Notes: generated by a model from the sequence alone, not told the origin. 64,000 nt of DNA from PSRI01 sp041484195 (GCA_041484195.1 JBGPHC010000001.1:478406-542405); one strand, 5' to 3'. Counted from the stretch's first letter, positions 28,087 through 38,023 are shown. Translations and numbers: made by a program.

Positions 28087-29286
28087 TTAATAGATGCTTT
28101 TGGGCTTAATCGTCAGGATCATGGGAACATTCTCCCGTAAAATCAGGATCTTGATTTTTTCGTTGACGGATTGGAGCAGATTCTTATAAACCTGTATGTT
28201 ATTGGTAAGGTTATTAGCCACTCCCAGAACAATATCGCCTTTATTAAATCCCGCAATTTCGGCAGGAGATCCCGAAATCACATCTTCCACAACAATTTTT
28301 CCTCCTTCAAAATATAGCCCGAGCCCGGTATATGCGTAGTCAAACAGGTCGTTGTAATGAGTGTTGGGGATGATATGAATTTCCCGCTTTGGATAGTTCA
28401 CTGTGATATTGAATCTGCGCAACAAATCATTTCCTACAAGGCCTGCCAGGTAAGGATAGGAAGTAACATTATATTCGTCGTCAAATATGAAAGTCGGTAC
28501 ATTCCTAAAGCGATATGGACCCACCCTTACTTCCTTTACAGTGGTCAATTGCATGGTCATCTTGCCCCCCAGCCCTTCTGCCTGGGTAATCACAGGTTTC
28601 TTACCGGGCCTTAGCACTGAACTGTCTTTTGCAAAATCATCCGACAAAAGAAAACACAGACCCGCGCCTGTGTCAAAATAGAATTTCGCATTGAATGATC
28701 GCTGGTCCCTGAAATCTGATTGAATGATTGGGATTGAGGTCAACAATGGTCTCAGGATATGCCCGCCCCTCTTGTATTTGAATTCGCCGGGCGAATAAAC
28801 TGTGATCAATAAACTGTCGTAGTCCACTTTTACGATATACCTGCTCAAAAAGCTATAGCCGATAATCCCGTCGATCTTAGTACCATATACGCTGGTGAGA
28901 ATATCGTAATCATTCACATGAAAATCCAGACTGTCGATTGTCATCCCCGGCAAATGGAGTTTTGCATTATACAGAAACTTCACTTTGTGGATACCCGCTA
29001 TGCCCCGGATAGTTCGGTCAGACGGCACCGTAGGAATGCGCAGGGTTGCCACCGTAGAGGAATCGAGAGAAATACCGCCGCTGCCTGTGTCGAATATAAA
29101 ATTTAGTGTATCGGGGTAGTCATTCACTAGGCCCCGGACCAGCATTACACCTCCGCTGAATTGCTGGAAGGCGAATTTGCCAACATACTTGGCAGGCGGA
29201 TTGGTGAATACTTCCTGCGCTTCTGAACTTAAAGAGGTTAATAATAACTGCAGTAGGCTTAATGACAGAGCAAAAATTCTTTTCAT
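28087..29286 (-). CDS. Exported retropepsin-like aspartyl protease with C-terminal PDZ domain
   Basis: A 399-residue protein starting at the ATG at 29286, which begins a signal peptide (MKRIFALSLSLLQLLLTSLS); an upstream ATG adds 13 polar residues. It has two DTG motifs, FDTGSGG (Asp66) and FDTGAGL (near residue 210), so both lobes of an aspartyl protease are in one chain. A PDZ domain follows (about 315-395) with GSPAEIAGFNKGDIV. Such proteins are predicted periplasmic or surface proteases in Bacteroidota with little experimental work. It is divergent from mqnC. Confidence 0.88.
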   Translation of the reverse strand: MKRIFALSLSLLQLLLTSLSSEAQEVFTNPPAKYVGKFAFQQFSGGVMLVRGLVNDYPDTLNFIFDTGSGGISLDSSTVATLRIPTVPSDRTIRGIAGIHKVKFLYNAKLHLPGMTIDSLDFHVNDYDILTSVYGTKIDGIIGYSFLSRYIVKVDYDSLLITVYSPGEFKYKRGGHILRPLLTSIPIIQSDFRDQRSFNAKFYFDTGAGLCFLLSDDFAKDSSVLRPGKKPVITQAEGLGGKMTMQLTTVKEVRVGPYRFRNVPTFIFDDEYNVTSYPYLAGLVGNDLLRRFNITVNYPKREIHIIPNTHYNDLFDYAYTGLGLYFEGGKIVVEDVISGSPAEIAGFNKGDIVLGVANNLTNNIQVYKNLLQSVNEKIKILILRENVPMILTIKPKSIY

Positions 29287-29465
29287 ATTGATTCTTGAAA
29301 TTAATAGATTTTGCTGCCAAACCAAAGCCTTCTATCCTATTCCTCCGGGTTTAGTATTTTCGCATAAGCAATGGCGCCCCGGGGGCCACTGAGAATGAAA
29401 TACTCAGTTTCACTGAATTTCCCTTGCGTAACGCAAACCGGCACGGAGAAAGCCAGTCTTAAAAT

Positions 29466-30602
29466 ATGGTGACGAAAATGAATTTAGCAGATATATACCA
29501 AAAGGCCTTGCATTTCGGCTCTCTTACAGTAGAAGAAGGTGTTTTTTTGTACGAAAACGCTGCTTTGACTGAATTAATGTATGTGGCCAATGATCTACGT
29601 GTAAGGCAGGTGCCTCACGGAAAAGTGACTTGGCAGATTGACCGAAACGTAAATACCACCAATGTTTGTGTTGCAAATTGCAAGTTCTGCAATTTCTTCC
29701 GCCCGCCTGGCCATCCCGATGGCTACATCACGGATATTGAAACCTATAAGCGAAAGATAGATGAAACATTCCGGTTTGGAGGGGATCAATTGCTGTTACA
29801 GGGCGGACATCATCCAAAACTGGGACTAGAGTTTTATACAAATCTCTTCAGGAAATTAAAAAAACTATATCCCTCGCTAAAATTGCATACCCTGGGGCCT
29901 CCCGAAGTGGCGCACGTATGTAAACTGGAAAAAATGAGCCATCATGATGTACTTAAGGCTTTGAAAGAATCGGGGATGAACTCACTGCCAGGCGCAGGCG
30001 CTGAGATATTGGTAGATCGTGTGAGACGCCTGATCAGTAAAGGAAAATGCGGCGCACAGGAATGGCTGGACATCATGCACGAGGCGCATAACCTCCATAT
30101 AACCACCAGCGCCACGATGATGTTTGGACATGTAGAAACCATCGTGGAACGCTTTGAGCACTTGGTTAAGCTGAGGGATGTACAGGATAGGAAACCTGCT
30201 GGCGCCAAAGGGTTTCTCGCATTCATCCCCTGGACATTCCAGGACGTGGATACGCTGCTGGCCAGGATCCGCGGCGTACACAATCTTACCACCCCCGAAG
30301 AATATATCCGCATGATCGCGCTCAGCCGCATTATGCTGCCAAACATAAAAAATATCCAGGCCTCCTGGTTAACGGTGGGACGCAAGACCGCCCAGCTTTG
30401 CCTGCATGCCGGGGCCAATGATTTCGGTAGCATCATGATTGAAGAAAATGTAGTCAGTGCTGCAGGAGCTCCCCACCGGTTCACTTACAGGACCATTCAG
30501 GACGCCATTCGCGAGGCTGGATTTGAACCACAACTCAGAAACCAACAATACGACTGGAGAGAAATACCAGAGTTTATTGAGGAACAGGTGATTAATTATT
30601 GA
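29466..30602 (+). CDS. mqnC: Cyclic dehypoxanthinyl futalosine synthase (menaquinone synthesis, radical SAM)
   Basis: A 378-residue radical SAM enzyme with C68-x3-C72-x2-C75 (NVCVANCKFC) binding the 4Fe-4S cluster. Family marks include TWQIDRNVNTTNVCV, QLLLQGGHHPKLGLEFY, SLPGAGAEILVDRVRR and TTSATMMFGHVET, which fit MqnC rather than the related MqnE. MqnC closes dehypoxanthine futalosine to its cyclic form in the futalosine route to menaquinone. That fits the menaquinol-oxidising complex III at the left of the window. The start is at 29466 or the Met at 29478. No other mqn genes are visible here. Confidence 0.92.
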   Translation: MVTKMNLADIYQKALHFGSLTVEEGVFLYENAALTELMYVANDLRVRQVPHGKVTWQIDRNVNTTNVCVANCKFCNFFRPPGHPDGYITDIETYKRKIDETFRFGGDQLLLQGGHHPKLGLEFYTNLFRKLKKLYPSLKLHTLGPPEVAHVCKLEKMSHHDVLKALKESGMNSLPGAGAEILVDRVRRLISKGKCGAQEWLDIMHEAHNLHITTSATMMFGHVETIVERFEHLVKLRDVQDRKPAGAKGFLAFIPWTFQDVDTLLARIRGVHNLTTPEEYIRMIALSRIMLPNIKNIQASWLTVGRKTAQLCLHAGANDFGSIMIEENVVSAAGAPHRFTYRTIQDAIREAGFEPQLRNQQYDWREIPEFIEEQVINY

Positions 30603-30858
30603 TCCGCAAATAAGATCGGGTCCGGGTTTAAAATGGTGCCATCCAAATGTTCATACTATTTCTGCCCATCTGCCTTGCAGCTAGCCCATTGGCCCGCAAA
30701 AACCTAACTCACTAAGTGTAAGCACCTAGCGCTTCCGTATTCTACCTGGTGTCATTCAGTTTTCCGCAATAATTGAACGGAATTGCCCGTTACCACTTTG
30801 ATTTACAAAAGGGAAATCGAACCAGATTATCAGCTGAAGAAATCCATCCAGAAAAACC

Positions 30859-33800
30859 ATGGCCAGTCCTTATAGAAAGTTGATCCGAATTGCTATTGTA
30901 ATTTTTGCACTGGCAGTACTTTTCAATTTTTTCGGCTACTATCTCATCCGCATCAGAACAGAAGAAAATGAGCAGGTATCCAGGGTGGTGGACATCGCTC
31001 ACAAGCAAAGGACCTATAGCCAGGAAATACTCGCATATAATATTCTGATTCTCGATGAAGAATCCACAGGCCTGACCCGCTACAAGGCCTTCCTCCAAAA
31101 TAGCCTGGATACATTCCGCTTGCATCAGCAATATCTACGAAACGAACTGAGACTGGAGGGCTATCCCACCCCACCCGTCAGCACCGAAACCAAGCGTTTG
31201 CTTTCCATTGCGCAGATCCATTTCAAAACAATTGTGGAAGTAACCCAAAAGGTTCTGAAAGATGACCCTGTCACACTGCATAAAAACAAAGAAGACCTCA
31301 GGACTGCTCTACTGTACTCATGCAAACAAATCATTCCGGTCTTGGACGAAGCGTCGGAAGCCTATTCCGATATCGCCAATGAAAAAATCCATCAGTCCTC
31401 CGATATCAACACGGGCAAATTCGTTCTCTTCGTATTTGCCCTGGGTTTACTGGTGTTCCTGGTACTCGAACCCGCGTTTGAAAAAGGGCAGAAGAGTCTG
31501 CGGCAATTGCAGGTGACAGAACATGAACTGGACAAAGAAAAAAGATATCTAAGCTCCATACTTCAATCCCAGACCAACTATGTGATCCGGATTGATCGCA
31601 ATGGCAATTTCACCTATGCCAATCCCGCTTTCCTGGAAACTTTTGGCCATACGGACCAGGAATTAATGGGCACGGCTTTCTATACAACCATTTATCCCAA
31701 AGACCTGCAAAAATGCAAGGAAGTGGCCGACGCCTGCTGGGAATGCCCCGGCACCGTTTACAGACTCCTCATTCGCAAACCCATCGGTAAGAGCCGCAAT
31801 TTTCTATGGACGGAATGGGAATTCATTGCCCTGCAAAATGAAAACGAAGAAGTGAACGAAATCCAGGGCATTGGTTCAAATGTTTCTGAGAAAGTGGAGG
31901 CCGAAAAATCCAGGCAGGAAGCCATTAATACCCTCTCAAACGCGCTCACCATCGGGAAAATGGGATCCTGGAAAATTGACCTTATAAACCAGGAAATGAT
32001 GATGAGCAAAGAATTACAGGAAATTCTCGAAATGGAAACCCAGGGCAGTATTACCATCCCTTTAGAACAATACCTCTATGAATTTGTTGTGCCGGATGAT
32101 ACGCCCATCATCATTCAAAATATTAAGAAAGCCTTAGACCATAAGCATATTCAGCATTACACGACGGAATTTTTTTATCGCGTACGAACCCGAAACAAGA
32201 ACATCAAAAATCTTTATGCCAAAGCAGAAAGCATCAATGAAACCAAGGGCTTTGGTATTGTTCAGGATATCACTGAACAAAAGAAAGCAGAAGAAGCCCT
32301 GGTTCAAAGTGAACAGAAGTTCCGCCTGTTGGCAGAGAACTCTGAAGACATCATCAGTGTACATTACGCGGATGGTGCTATTCAATACCTGTCGCCATCC
32401 ATACAAACCGTTCTGGGCTACCGGGAAGAGGAGATGATAGGTAAGCCCATGATGAAATTCATTCATCCGGATGATCACCACATCTTCATTTCCCGCAAAT
32501 CGGCGCCTTCTTTCAATGAGGTGGAAATCCTTACACTCCGGTATCGCATCCAGAATAAGGAAGGCAAATACATTTGGCTGGAGACGATAGTGAAGCCTAT
32601 CAAAGAGAAAGGCGAAGTGATCAAATTCATTTGCACTTCGCGCGACATCACCGAGCGTAAATTGGTTGAAGAAAATTTAAAGAATAAAGATTTACTGCTG
32701 GAAGCCGTGGCGGGGGGCACCCAAAGCCTGCTCATCGAACCAGACCTGCAGCATGCCATCACAGATTCCATCAAAATAGTAGGGCGAGCCACACATGTTG
32801 ACAGGGTTTATATTTTCCGAAATCATTTTGACGATGAAAATCAGAGCATGGTCACCAGTCAAATTTATGAATGGACCTCCTTTGAAAGAAAAGAAGACGA
32901 TGATGAACTGCAGCATCTGAAGAATATTCCATTTTCAAAAATAGAGCCCATCATCACTCCTTTGATGAATGGCTATCCTTTTTATTCCTATCGCCACAGC
33001 GAATCCAATCCATTCCTCATAGATATATGTGAAAAGAGAAATATTTATGCGGCGCTCGCATTGCCCATATATATCAACAATAAATTCTGGGGCTTGGTGG
33101 GTCTCGACGAAAGAAAGGGCAGAAGGGAATGGACCGAAGCCGAATTTTCGGTGCTCCGATCTTTCGCATCATCATTGGGCGCAGCCATCGAAAGAAAAGA
33201 AATTGAGACCGAATTGATCAGGGCTAAGGAAATGGCGGAACTGGCCAGTGAAGCCAAGAGTGAATTCATGGCCAATATGAGTCATGAATTACGTACACCC
33301 ATGAATGGCATTATTGGATTCACAGATCTCATACTCACTACAGAACTTAATAAGACGCAGAAAGATTACCTGCAAAATGTGAAAAAGTCGGCTTACGGAC
33401 TTCTGGAAATCATCAATGATATTCTGGACTTTTCGAAAATAGAAGCAGGTAAGATGATGATCAATCCTACCGAGCTCAACCTGCATGAACTGGTGGAAGA
33501 AACCATTGATATCCTTACCGTGAAAGCCTTTGAAAAAAATTTAGAACTGGTTTGCAGTATTCAACCCGATCTGCCCTCCCTTATTTGCGGCGATCCGGTC
33601 CGTATCAGGCAAGTGTTGGTGAACCTGCTGGGGAATGCTATAAAATTTACTGAAAAGGGGGAGATCTTCGTATCGGTGGAAAAGCAAGAGATTTATAATG
33701 AAAACGGCAAGGACTATATCAGGATTTCCATTATAGTCAGTGATACTGGAATTGGCATTTCCAATAACAAATTGCAGCAAATATTTGAAAGCTTCACACA

Positions 33801-34800
33801 AGCAGACTCCTCCACCACCAGAAATTTTGGAGGCACAGGACTTGGCTTAACCATTTCAAAGAGCCTTGCCGAGCTGATGGGCGGAGACTTGACCGTGGAG
33901 AGCGAGGTGGGCAAGGGAAGCAAATTCACGCTTCAGCTCAGCCTGGAAATTGCCAACAACCAACCCGCCTACCTGCCGGTTCCCAACACCTGGCTCCGCA
34001 AATTGCTGTTAGTGGATGGAAACGAGACCAACCGACAGATCATGAAAGACATCTTCCGGTATTTCAAGATTGACTGCGACACAGTGGCCGATGGGGGCGA
34101 GGCCATATACAAACTGGAATGCGCAGCCGCAGAAGGCCATCCTTATGACCTCCTGATTACAGATAACCATTTGCCATCAACCGATGGAATAAGCCTGGCT
34201 AAAAAGATCAGGAAATCCGGAACCTGTTCCGATATTCCCATCACGCTCATGCTTTCCTCTCTTGAAAAAAACAGGTATGTGAAAGAAGTGGAGTCTGTCG
34301 GTATTCATAAATTCCTGACCAAGCCCTTAAAAATGCAGCATTTGTACGATGCCTTCAATGAGATCATTTATAATACCGCCGGAAGAGAGGAGCTGAGGAC
34401 GATCGATCAATCCCTGGAAAAATTTTCCAATGCAACCGACGTTATGGTGGTGGAAGATGAACCCATGAACATGCTATTGATTTGTGAAGTATTGAAGAAT
34501 ATGGGGTTCAATACAATCCAGGCCTCCAATGGAAAAGAAGCTTTGGAAATACTTCCCCTTCACAAACCCCTGATGATCTTCATGGATGTGAATATGCCCA
34601 TCATGGACGGCTATACAGCCACCAGGAATATCAGGAATATGCCTGAACCGTATTGCAGCCTTCCTATTATTGCACTCACTGCCGACGCCATGGAACAGGA
34701 TAAGGAAAAATGCCTGGAGGCAGGAATGGACGATTATATTTCCAAACCATTCAGGCTTGAAGAAATCCAAAACAAACTGAAAAGCCTGGTCGCCGCCTGA
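30859..34800 (+). CDS. Hybrid sensor histidine kinase: sensor, three PAS, GAF, HisKA-HATPase, two receiver domains
   Basis: A 1313-residue membrane kinase. Helices near residues 12-32 and 187-206 flank a periplasmic helical sensor with DIAHKQRTYSQEI, like the PilJ/NarX-type bundle. Three PAS regions (about 225-350, 355-475, 480-605) and a GAF-like region (about 625-790) follow. HisKA has MSHELRTPMNG with the phospho-His near 809; HATPase has the N box near 915, DTGIGIS and GGTGLGLTIS. Receiver 1 (about 1050-1170) has ITDNHLPS with Asp near 1101, but its acidic pair reads VDGN instead of the usual DD/ED. Receiver 2 (about 1194-1312) is complete (VVEDEP, FMDVNMP, Asp near 1242). No DNA-binding output is present, so signalling goes through partner proteins. 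Confidence 0.93.
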   Translation: MASPYRKLIRIAIVIFALAVLFNFFGYYLIRIRTEENEQVSRVVDIAHKQRTYSQEILAYNILILDEESTGLTRYKAFLQNSLDTFRLHQQYLRNELRLEGYPTPPVSTETKRLLSIAQIHFKTIVEVTQKVLKDDPVTLHKNKEDLRTALLYSCKQIIPVLDEASEAYSDIANEKIHQSSDINTGKFVLFVFALGLLVFLVLEPAFEKGQKSLRQLQVTEHELDKEKRYLSSILQSQTNYVIRIDRNGNFTYANPAFLETFGHTDQELMGTAFYTTIYPKDLQKCKEVADACWECPGTVYRLLIRKPIGKSRNFLWTEWEFIALQNENEEVNEIQGIGSNVSEKVEAEKSRQEAINTLSNALTIGKMGSWKIDLINQEMMMSKELQEILEMETQGSITIPLEQYLYEFVVPDDTPIIIQNIKKALDHKHIQHYTTEFFYRVRTRNKNIKNLYAKAESINETKGFGIVQDITEQKKAEEALVQSEQKFRLLAENSEDIISVHYADGAIQYLSPSIQTVLGYREEEMIGKPMMKFIHPDDHHIFISRKSAPSFNEVEILTLRYRIQNKEGKYIWLETIVKPIKEKGEVIKFICTSRDITERKLVEENLKNKDLLLEAVAGGTQSLLIEPDLQHAITDSIKIVGRATHVDRVYIFRNHFDDENQSMVTSQIYEWTSFERKEDDDELQHLKNIPFSKIEPIITPLMNGYPFYSYRHSESNPFLIDICEKRNIYAALALPIYINNKFWGLVGLDERKGRREWTEAEFSVLRSFASSLGAAIERKEIETELIRAKEMAELASEAKSEFMANMSHELRTPMNGIIGFTDLILTTELNKTQKDYLQNVKKSAYGLLEIINDILDFSKIEAGKMMINPTELNLHELVEETIDILTVKAFEKNLELVCSIQPDLPSLICGDPVRIRQVLVNLLGNAIKFTEKGEIFVSVEKQEIYNENGKDYIRISIIVSDTGIGISNNKLQQIFESFTQADSSTTRNFGGTGLGLTISKSLAELMGGDLTVESEVGKGSKFTLQLSLEIANNQPAYLPVPNTWLRKLLLVDGNETNRQIMKDIFRYFKIDCDTVADGGEAIYKLECAAAEGHPYDLLITDNHLPSTDGISLAKKIRKSGTCSDIPITLMLSSLEKNRYVKEVESVGIHKFLTKPLKMQHLYDAFNEIIYNTAGREELRTIDQSLEKFSNATDVMVVEDEPMNMLLICEVLKNMGFNTIQASNGKEALEILPLHKPLMIFMDVNMPIMDGYTATRNIRNMPEPYCSLPIIALTADAMEQDKEKCLEAGMDDYISKPFRLEEIQNKLKSLVAA

Positions 34801-34939
34801 GCATTTCAATTGTTATCCGAAGTCTGGAGGCAGCTAAAACAGTCAGAATGGGTACAGTTTTTGTCGTCTTGCAACTTTTGCGCGCCAATTCCGTCATAGT
34901 ATTCGGTCTCGATTAGAGCGCCACGAAAATTTTCTGATC

Positions 34940-35224
34940 ATGCTCAAAAATCCTTCTTTAGCAGCCTGCCTGTTCCTGGATCTGATTGGGTTTTCTTCCT
35001 ACCTGATTCCTGGCTTGGGTGAATTCTCTGATATTATCTGGGCGCCTATTTCGGCCCTGATCTTTTACAAAATGTTTGGAGGATGGAAAGGAGCCCTTGG
35101 CGGAATCTTCAATTTCATCGAAGAAATATTTCCGGGAACTGATTTTATCCCCAGCTTCACACTCATGTGGGTAATCCGAAAGCTATTCTGGAAACCAGGG
35201 ACTCATACCATACAAACCACCTGA
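34940..35224 (+). CDS. Small conserved membrane protein of unknown function
   Basis: A 94-residue protein with about two hydrophobic segments (residues 5-24 and 28-46) and the sequence IPGLGEFSDIIWAPISALIF, a pattern seen in small Bacteroidota membrane proteins of unknown role. The C terminus is polar. It is convergent with the response-regulator gene and has a 139-bp leader region with no obvious box. I cannot assign a function. Confidence 0.72.
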   Translation: MLKNPSLAACLFLDLIGFSSYLIPGLGEFSDIIWAPISALIFYKMFGGWKGALGGIFNFIEEIFPGTDFIPSFTLMWVIRKLFWKPGTHTIQTT

Positions 35225-35285
35225 TTTTTTGGCCCATTTGGGGATTGCAGAAAATGGCAAACTCATTCGAATCGTCGTAATATAC

Positions 35286-35978
35286 TCAACTTATCACGAA
35301 GCGGTAGCCTACTCCTTTGATCGTTATGATTTGGAGGGAAGGGTCATTTTTCAGGTAGCTCCTGAGCTTTGTAATGTAAACATCCAGGGTGCGGGAATTA
35401 AAAAATGTATCACTTCCCCAGAGCAGGTTTAGTATATCCCTCCGGTCAATAACACGGTCTCTGTTTTCGTACAACAATTTCAAGAGTTCATTTTCCCGGA
35501 AGGAGAGTTTTCTTTCCGCTCCATTTTCACTGAGCGTTTGCCGATGGGGATTGAAGGCATACTGGCCAATACTCATTTCATTGCGGGCAAGAGATTGTAA
35601 AACTTCGCTTGATCTGTTCCGTAAGGCATTTTCCAGTCTGGCTATGAGCTCCTCCATACTGAAAGGCTTGCGTATATAGTCATTGGCGCCAAGTTGAAAG
35701 CCTTTCACCAGGTCGGTAGTCTGCGTTTTGGCCGTGAGGAATATGATCGGCACGTCAGGACTGAGCTCCCTGATTTCTTCGGCAATGGCAAACCCGTCTT
35801 TATTGGGCAGCATCACATCCAGGATACAGATATCAGGATTATACTTTTTGAATCTTGTCAAAACATCCGCACCATCCGTTTCCAAAATCACTTCATAACC
35901 CCTGCTTTCGAGGCTTTCCTTCACGATCTTCGCGAGGAAAATCTCATCCTCCACATAAAGGATCTTAGCCTTCTTCAT
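35286..35978 (-). CDS. OmpR/PhoB-family response regulator
   Basis: A 230-residue protein with an N-terminal receiver (YVEDE acidic pair, phospho-acceptor Asp in CILDVMLPNKDG, FLTAKTQ, and Lys in YIRKPFS) and a C-terminal winged-helix DNA-binding domain (LSFRENELLKLLYENRDRV... and VYITKLRSYLKNDP). It is a transcription regulator. Its start lies inside the upstream kinase gene (14-bp overlap), so the pair is translationally coupled and forms one two-component system. Confidence 0.94.
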   Translation of the reverse strand: MKKAKILYVEDEIFLAKIVKESLESRGYEVILETDGADVLTRFKKYNPDICILDVMLPNKDGFAIAEEIRELSPDVPIIFLTAKTQTTDLVKGFQLGANDYIRKPFSMEELIARLENALRNRSSEVLQSLARNEMSIGQYAFNPHRQTLSENGAERKLSFRENELLKLLYENRDRVIDRRDILNLLWGSDTFFNSRTLDVYITKLRSYLKNDPSLQIITIKGVGYRFVIS

Positions 35979-37386
35979 GCTGCACAGGCAATTTTATGGT
36001 GAATTCGGTTCCCAGGCCTGGTTCACTATGTACGGCTATGCTGCCACGATGTTGCTTCACTATATGTGCCGTGTAGCTCAGGCCAAGGCCATATCCCTTA
36101 ATATTATGCATATTTCCCGAAGGTATCCTGAAGAATTTTTCGAAGATCCTGTTTTTATACTCTGGGGCAATTCCGATTCCGGTATCCTTGATCCTTAGCG
36201 TAACCAGGTCTTTGTCTGACTCGAGGAATATGTCTATTCGCGGATGTTCCTTACTATATTTAAGCGCATTGTCGAGAAAATTATACACTACGCTTGTGAT
36301 ATGGAGACGGTCCGCATCCAGCAAAACGGTTTCCTGGGGCGCATGCAATTGAACTTCCGCCTTATACTTCTCAAACTGCAGGCGCATGGATGCTATCACA
36401 TCCTGAACCAGTTGCTTCAGGTCAAACCTTTCGTATTTCAGATCAGTCTGGTCTTTCTCGAACATAGACAATTTGAGTACCTTATCCACCAGTAGGGACA
36501 ACCTGCTCAATTCATTACCAGCAATGTCAAGATACTCACGTGTACGGGCAGGGTCCTGCAGCACATTAAAATTCTTCATCGCTTCAATGGCTACACTTAC
36601 GGTGGAAATTGGAGTCTTCAATTCATGGGTAATATTTGAGATGAATTCATTCTTAATTAGTGTGAGTCGTTGTTGCGCCAGGAGATTTCGGTACAAAACC
36701 AGGAATGCCAGAATTGTGAGGCCAATCAGGAAACATGAAAAAATGATCTGGGGTAGAATTTGCTCCATCAGGTATGACCAGCCATTCCCAAGGTCCAACT
36801 GATAGGTGACGGGGTTTTTAAACCCAATGGTAATCTTGTTCCATTCTGGCCTGGGAGATTGTTCTGTATTAACAGGCGGCGCGCCATCAGTGCGGGTTAT
36901 CACAAATGGTGTTTCAATATTTTCCTTTTGCAGACTCTGATGATAACTGGTAATGATTTCCCTGACCTTAATGGAATCCTGGAGAGAATCTATACTGATC
37001 AGGAAATCGAAGAACCTCCCATCCAGCCTATTCCTGGTATTTTGCATGGAGTCAGACCCCGGAACACTCTTCATCTTTTCAAAGGCTATCATTTTGTTTT
37101 TCGCGTCGGGCAGGTTTAGAACGGAGTTATTAATCCTGGCCCTGACAACATCGGCAAAGCGGGCGATATCACGAGCTGAGCGATATCCAAGAAGCATGGT
37201 ACTGTCAAGGTTCAATTTAGTAGCCTGCAACTGGAATACACATTCCCTGAATAGTATATTACTTCTGAATCGAAGATTTCTCCTTTCCTCCTTGTAATTG
37301 AGATTTAACCAATATACCTGGAAGGCAACGATCAGCAGCATGGCAGCTATCATCAAAAAAGCCGGTATCCTGAATTTCTTACGCAT
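35965..37386 (-). CDS. Membrane sensor histidine kinase (partner of the OmpR-type regulator)
   Basis: A 473-residue kinase with a first helix near residues 8-28, a periplasmic domain of about 180 residues, and a second helix near 208-230. HisKA carries NITHELKTPISTVSVAIEAM with the phospho-His; HATPase has NFLDNALKYS, DTGIGIAPEYK and GYGLGLSYTAH. The periplasmic part has no family I recognise. It is the first gene of a two-gene operon with the response regulator, preceded by a good TAnnTTTG promoter element. Confidence 0.93.
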   Translation of the reverse strand: MRKKFRIPAFLMIAAMLLIVAFQVYWLNLNYKEERRNLRFRSNILFRECVFQLQATKLNLDSTMLLGYRSARDIARFADVVRARINNSVLNLPDAKNKMIAFEKMKSVPGSDSMQNTRNRLDGRFFDFLISIDSLQDSIKVREIITSYHQSLQKENIETPFVITRTDGAPPVNTEQSPRPEWNKITIGFKNPVTYQLDLGNGWSYLMEQILPQIIFSCFLIGLTILAFLVLYRNLLAQQRLTLIKNEFISNITHELKTPISTVSVAIEAMKNFNVLQDPARTREYLDIAGNELSRLSLLVDKVLKLSMFEKDQTDLKYERFDLKQLVQDVIASMRLQFEKYKAEVQLHAPQETVLLDADRLHITSVVYNFLDNALKYSKEHPRIDIFLESDKDLVTLRIKDTGIGIAPEYKNRIFEKFFRIPSGNMHNIKGYGLGLSYTAHIVKQHRGSIAVHSEPGLGTEFTIKLPVQHEEG

Positions 37387-37402
37387 ATCAAGGGAAAGAA
37401 TA

Positions 37403-37435
37403 CAAAAATAGTTTTTACAATCTGCTCAATTCAAA
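37403..37435 (-). promoter_or_regulatory. Predicted promoter of the two-component operon
   Basis: On the minus strand a -33 TTTG (37432-37435) and a -7 TATTTTTG (37403-37410) are separated by 21 bp, close to the Bacteroidota consensus. The start codon of the kinase is 16 bp downstream of the -7 box, implying a very short leader. Confidence 0.45.
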
Positions 37436-37545
37436 TGATTTAACCTTAATTAACATCGATCTCATATTCATATAATAATGGGGCCTTCACCTGCGTTATA
37501 CAAACTGGTTATCCCAAATTAATTCATCCTTAAACGTCCAATGCT

Positions 37546-37692
37546 ATGAATTCAGCATCAACGCACAGATCTTCAGGACTTCTCGGATTCTTCATCAATC
37601 TGATCAATAAGATCATGGAACGCCCTGATTTCTACCCCATTAAATATTATCATAAAAAGAGGCGTACGAAACATTATTGGCATAGCCTCTAG
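37546..37692 (+). CDS. Possible small basic protein (48 residues)
   Basis: A short frame from ATG 37546 to TAG 37692. The product would have an amphipathic segment LLGFFINLINKIME followed by a strongly basic aromatic tail (KYYHKKRRTKHYW). A stop-bearing ATG just upstream is out of frame. The frame sits inside an otherwise empty 637-bp gap and is followed 55 bp later by a convincing terminator, so something is transcribed here; it may be this protein or a non-coding RNA. I know of no matching family. Confidence 0.4.
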   Translation: MNSASTHRSSGLLGFFINLINKIMERPDFYPIKYYHKKRRTKHYWHSL

Positions 37693-37749
37693 TCCTCAGA
37701 TTCACAAATTCCTTAGCACAACCTCTGAAATCACAAGAAGTGCTATGCC
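37679..37749 (+). repeat. Long-range inverted repeat ahead of a terminator
   Basis: GGCATAGC (37679-37686) and GCTATGCC (37742-37749) are perfect 8-bp complements 55 nt apart. The right arm shares two bases with the terminator stem that follows, so the two structures would compete. Confidence 0.45.
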
Positions 37750-37778
37750 GTCCTTGGGAAACCCTGGGCGGTTTTTTT
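37748..37778 (+). terminator. Rho-independent terminator
   Basis: Outer stem CCGTCC (37748-37753) with GGGCGG (37766-37771, one G-U pair); inner stem GGG/CCC around an AAA loop; then seven T residues (37772-37778). It ends the small transcription unit at 37546-37692 and separates it from pxpB. Confidence 0.65.
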
Positions 37779-38023
37779 GGTCCAGACAGTGAGGTTCGGT
37801 TCCGGTTTCTTCTGAAGGCCTGGGAAATTAACATTTATTTTGGTCTGCAAACAGGCAACAGGAAAATGAATCTTCAATTCAGCTCTTCATTTTTTTCCAG
37901 CCCCTGCACCAATTGTTTGTTCGACCCCATCCGCTTCATTCAATGTTGTCTATCCTTGAAACATGGTGTGCCAAAGTCCTCCCGCAGCGCCAATTCACCC
38001 GAAAGTTCTATATTTAAACTGCA
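37779..38023. other. Non-coding gap before pxpB
   Basis: I see no convincing gene here. TATATTTA at 38009-38016 (plus strand) resembles a -7 box with the final G replaced, 7 bp before the pxpB start. Confidence 0.35.

Noticed and set aside
30603..30858. tRNA or small RNA in the gap before the hybrid kinase
   Set aside because: No cloverleaf, no GTTCGA-type T-loop and no terminator; only an imperfect AAGCAC/GCGCTT dyad near 30720.
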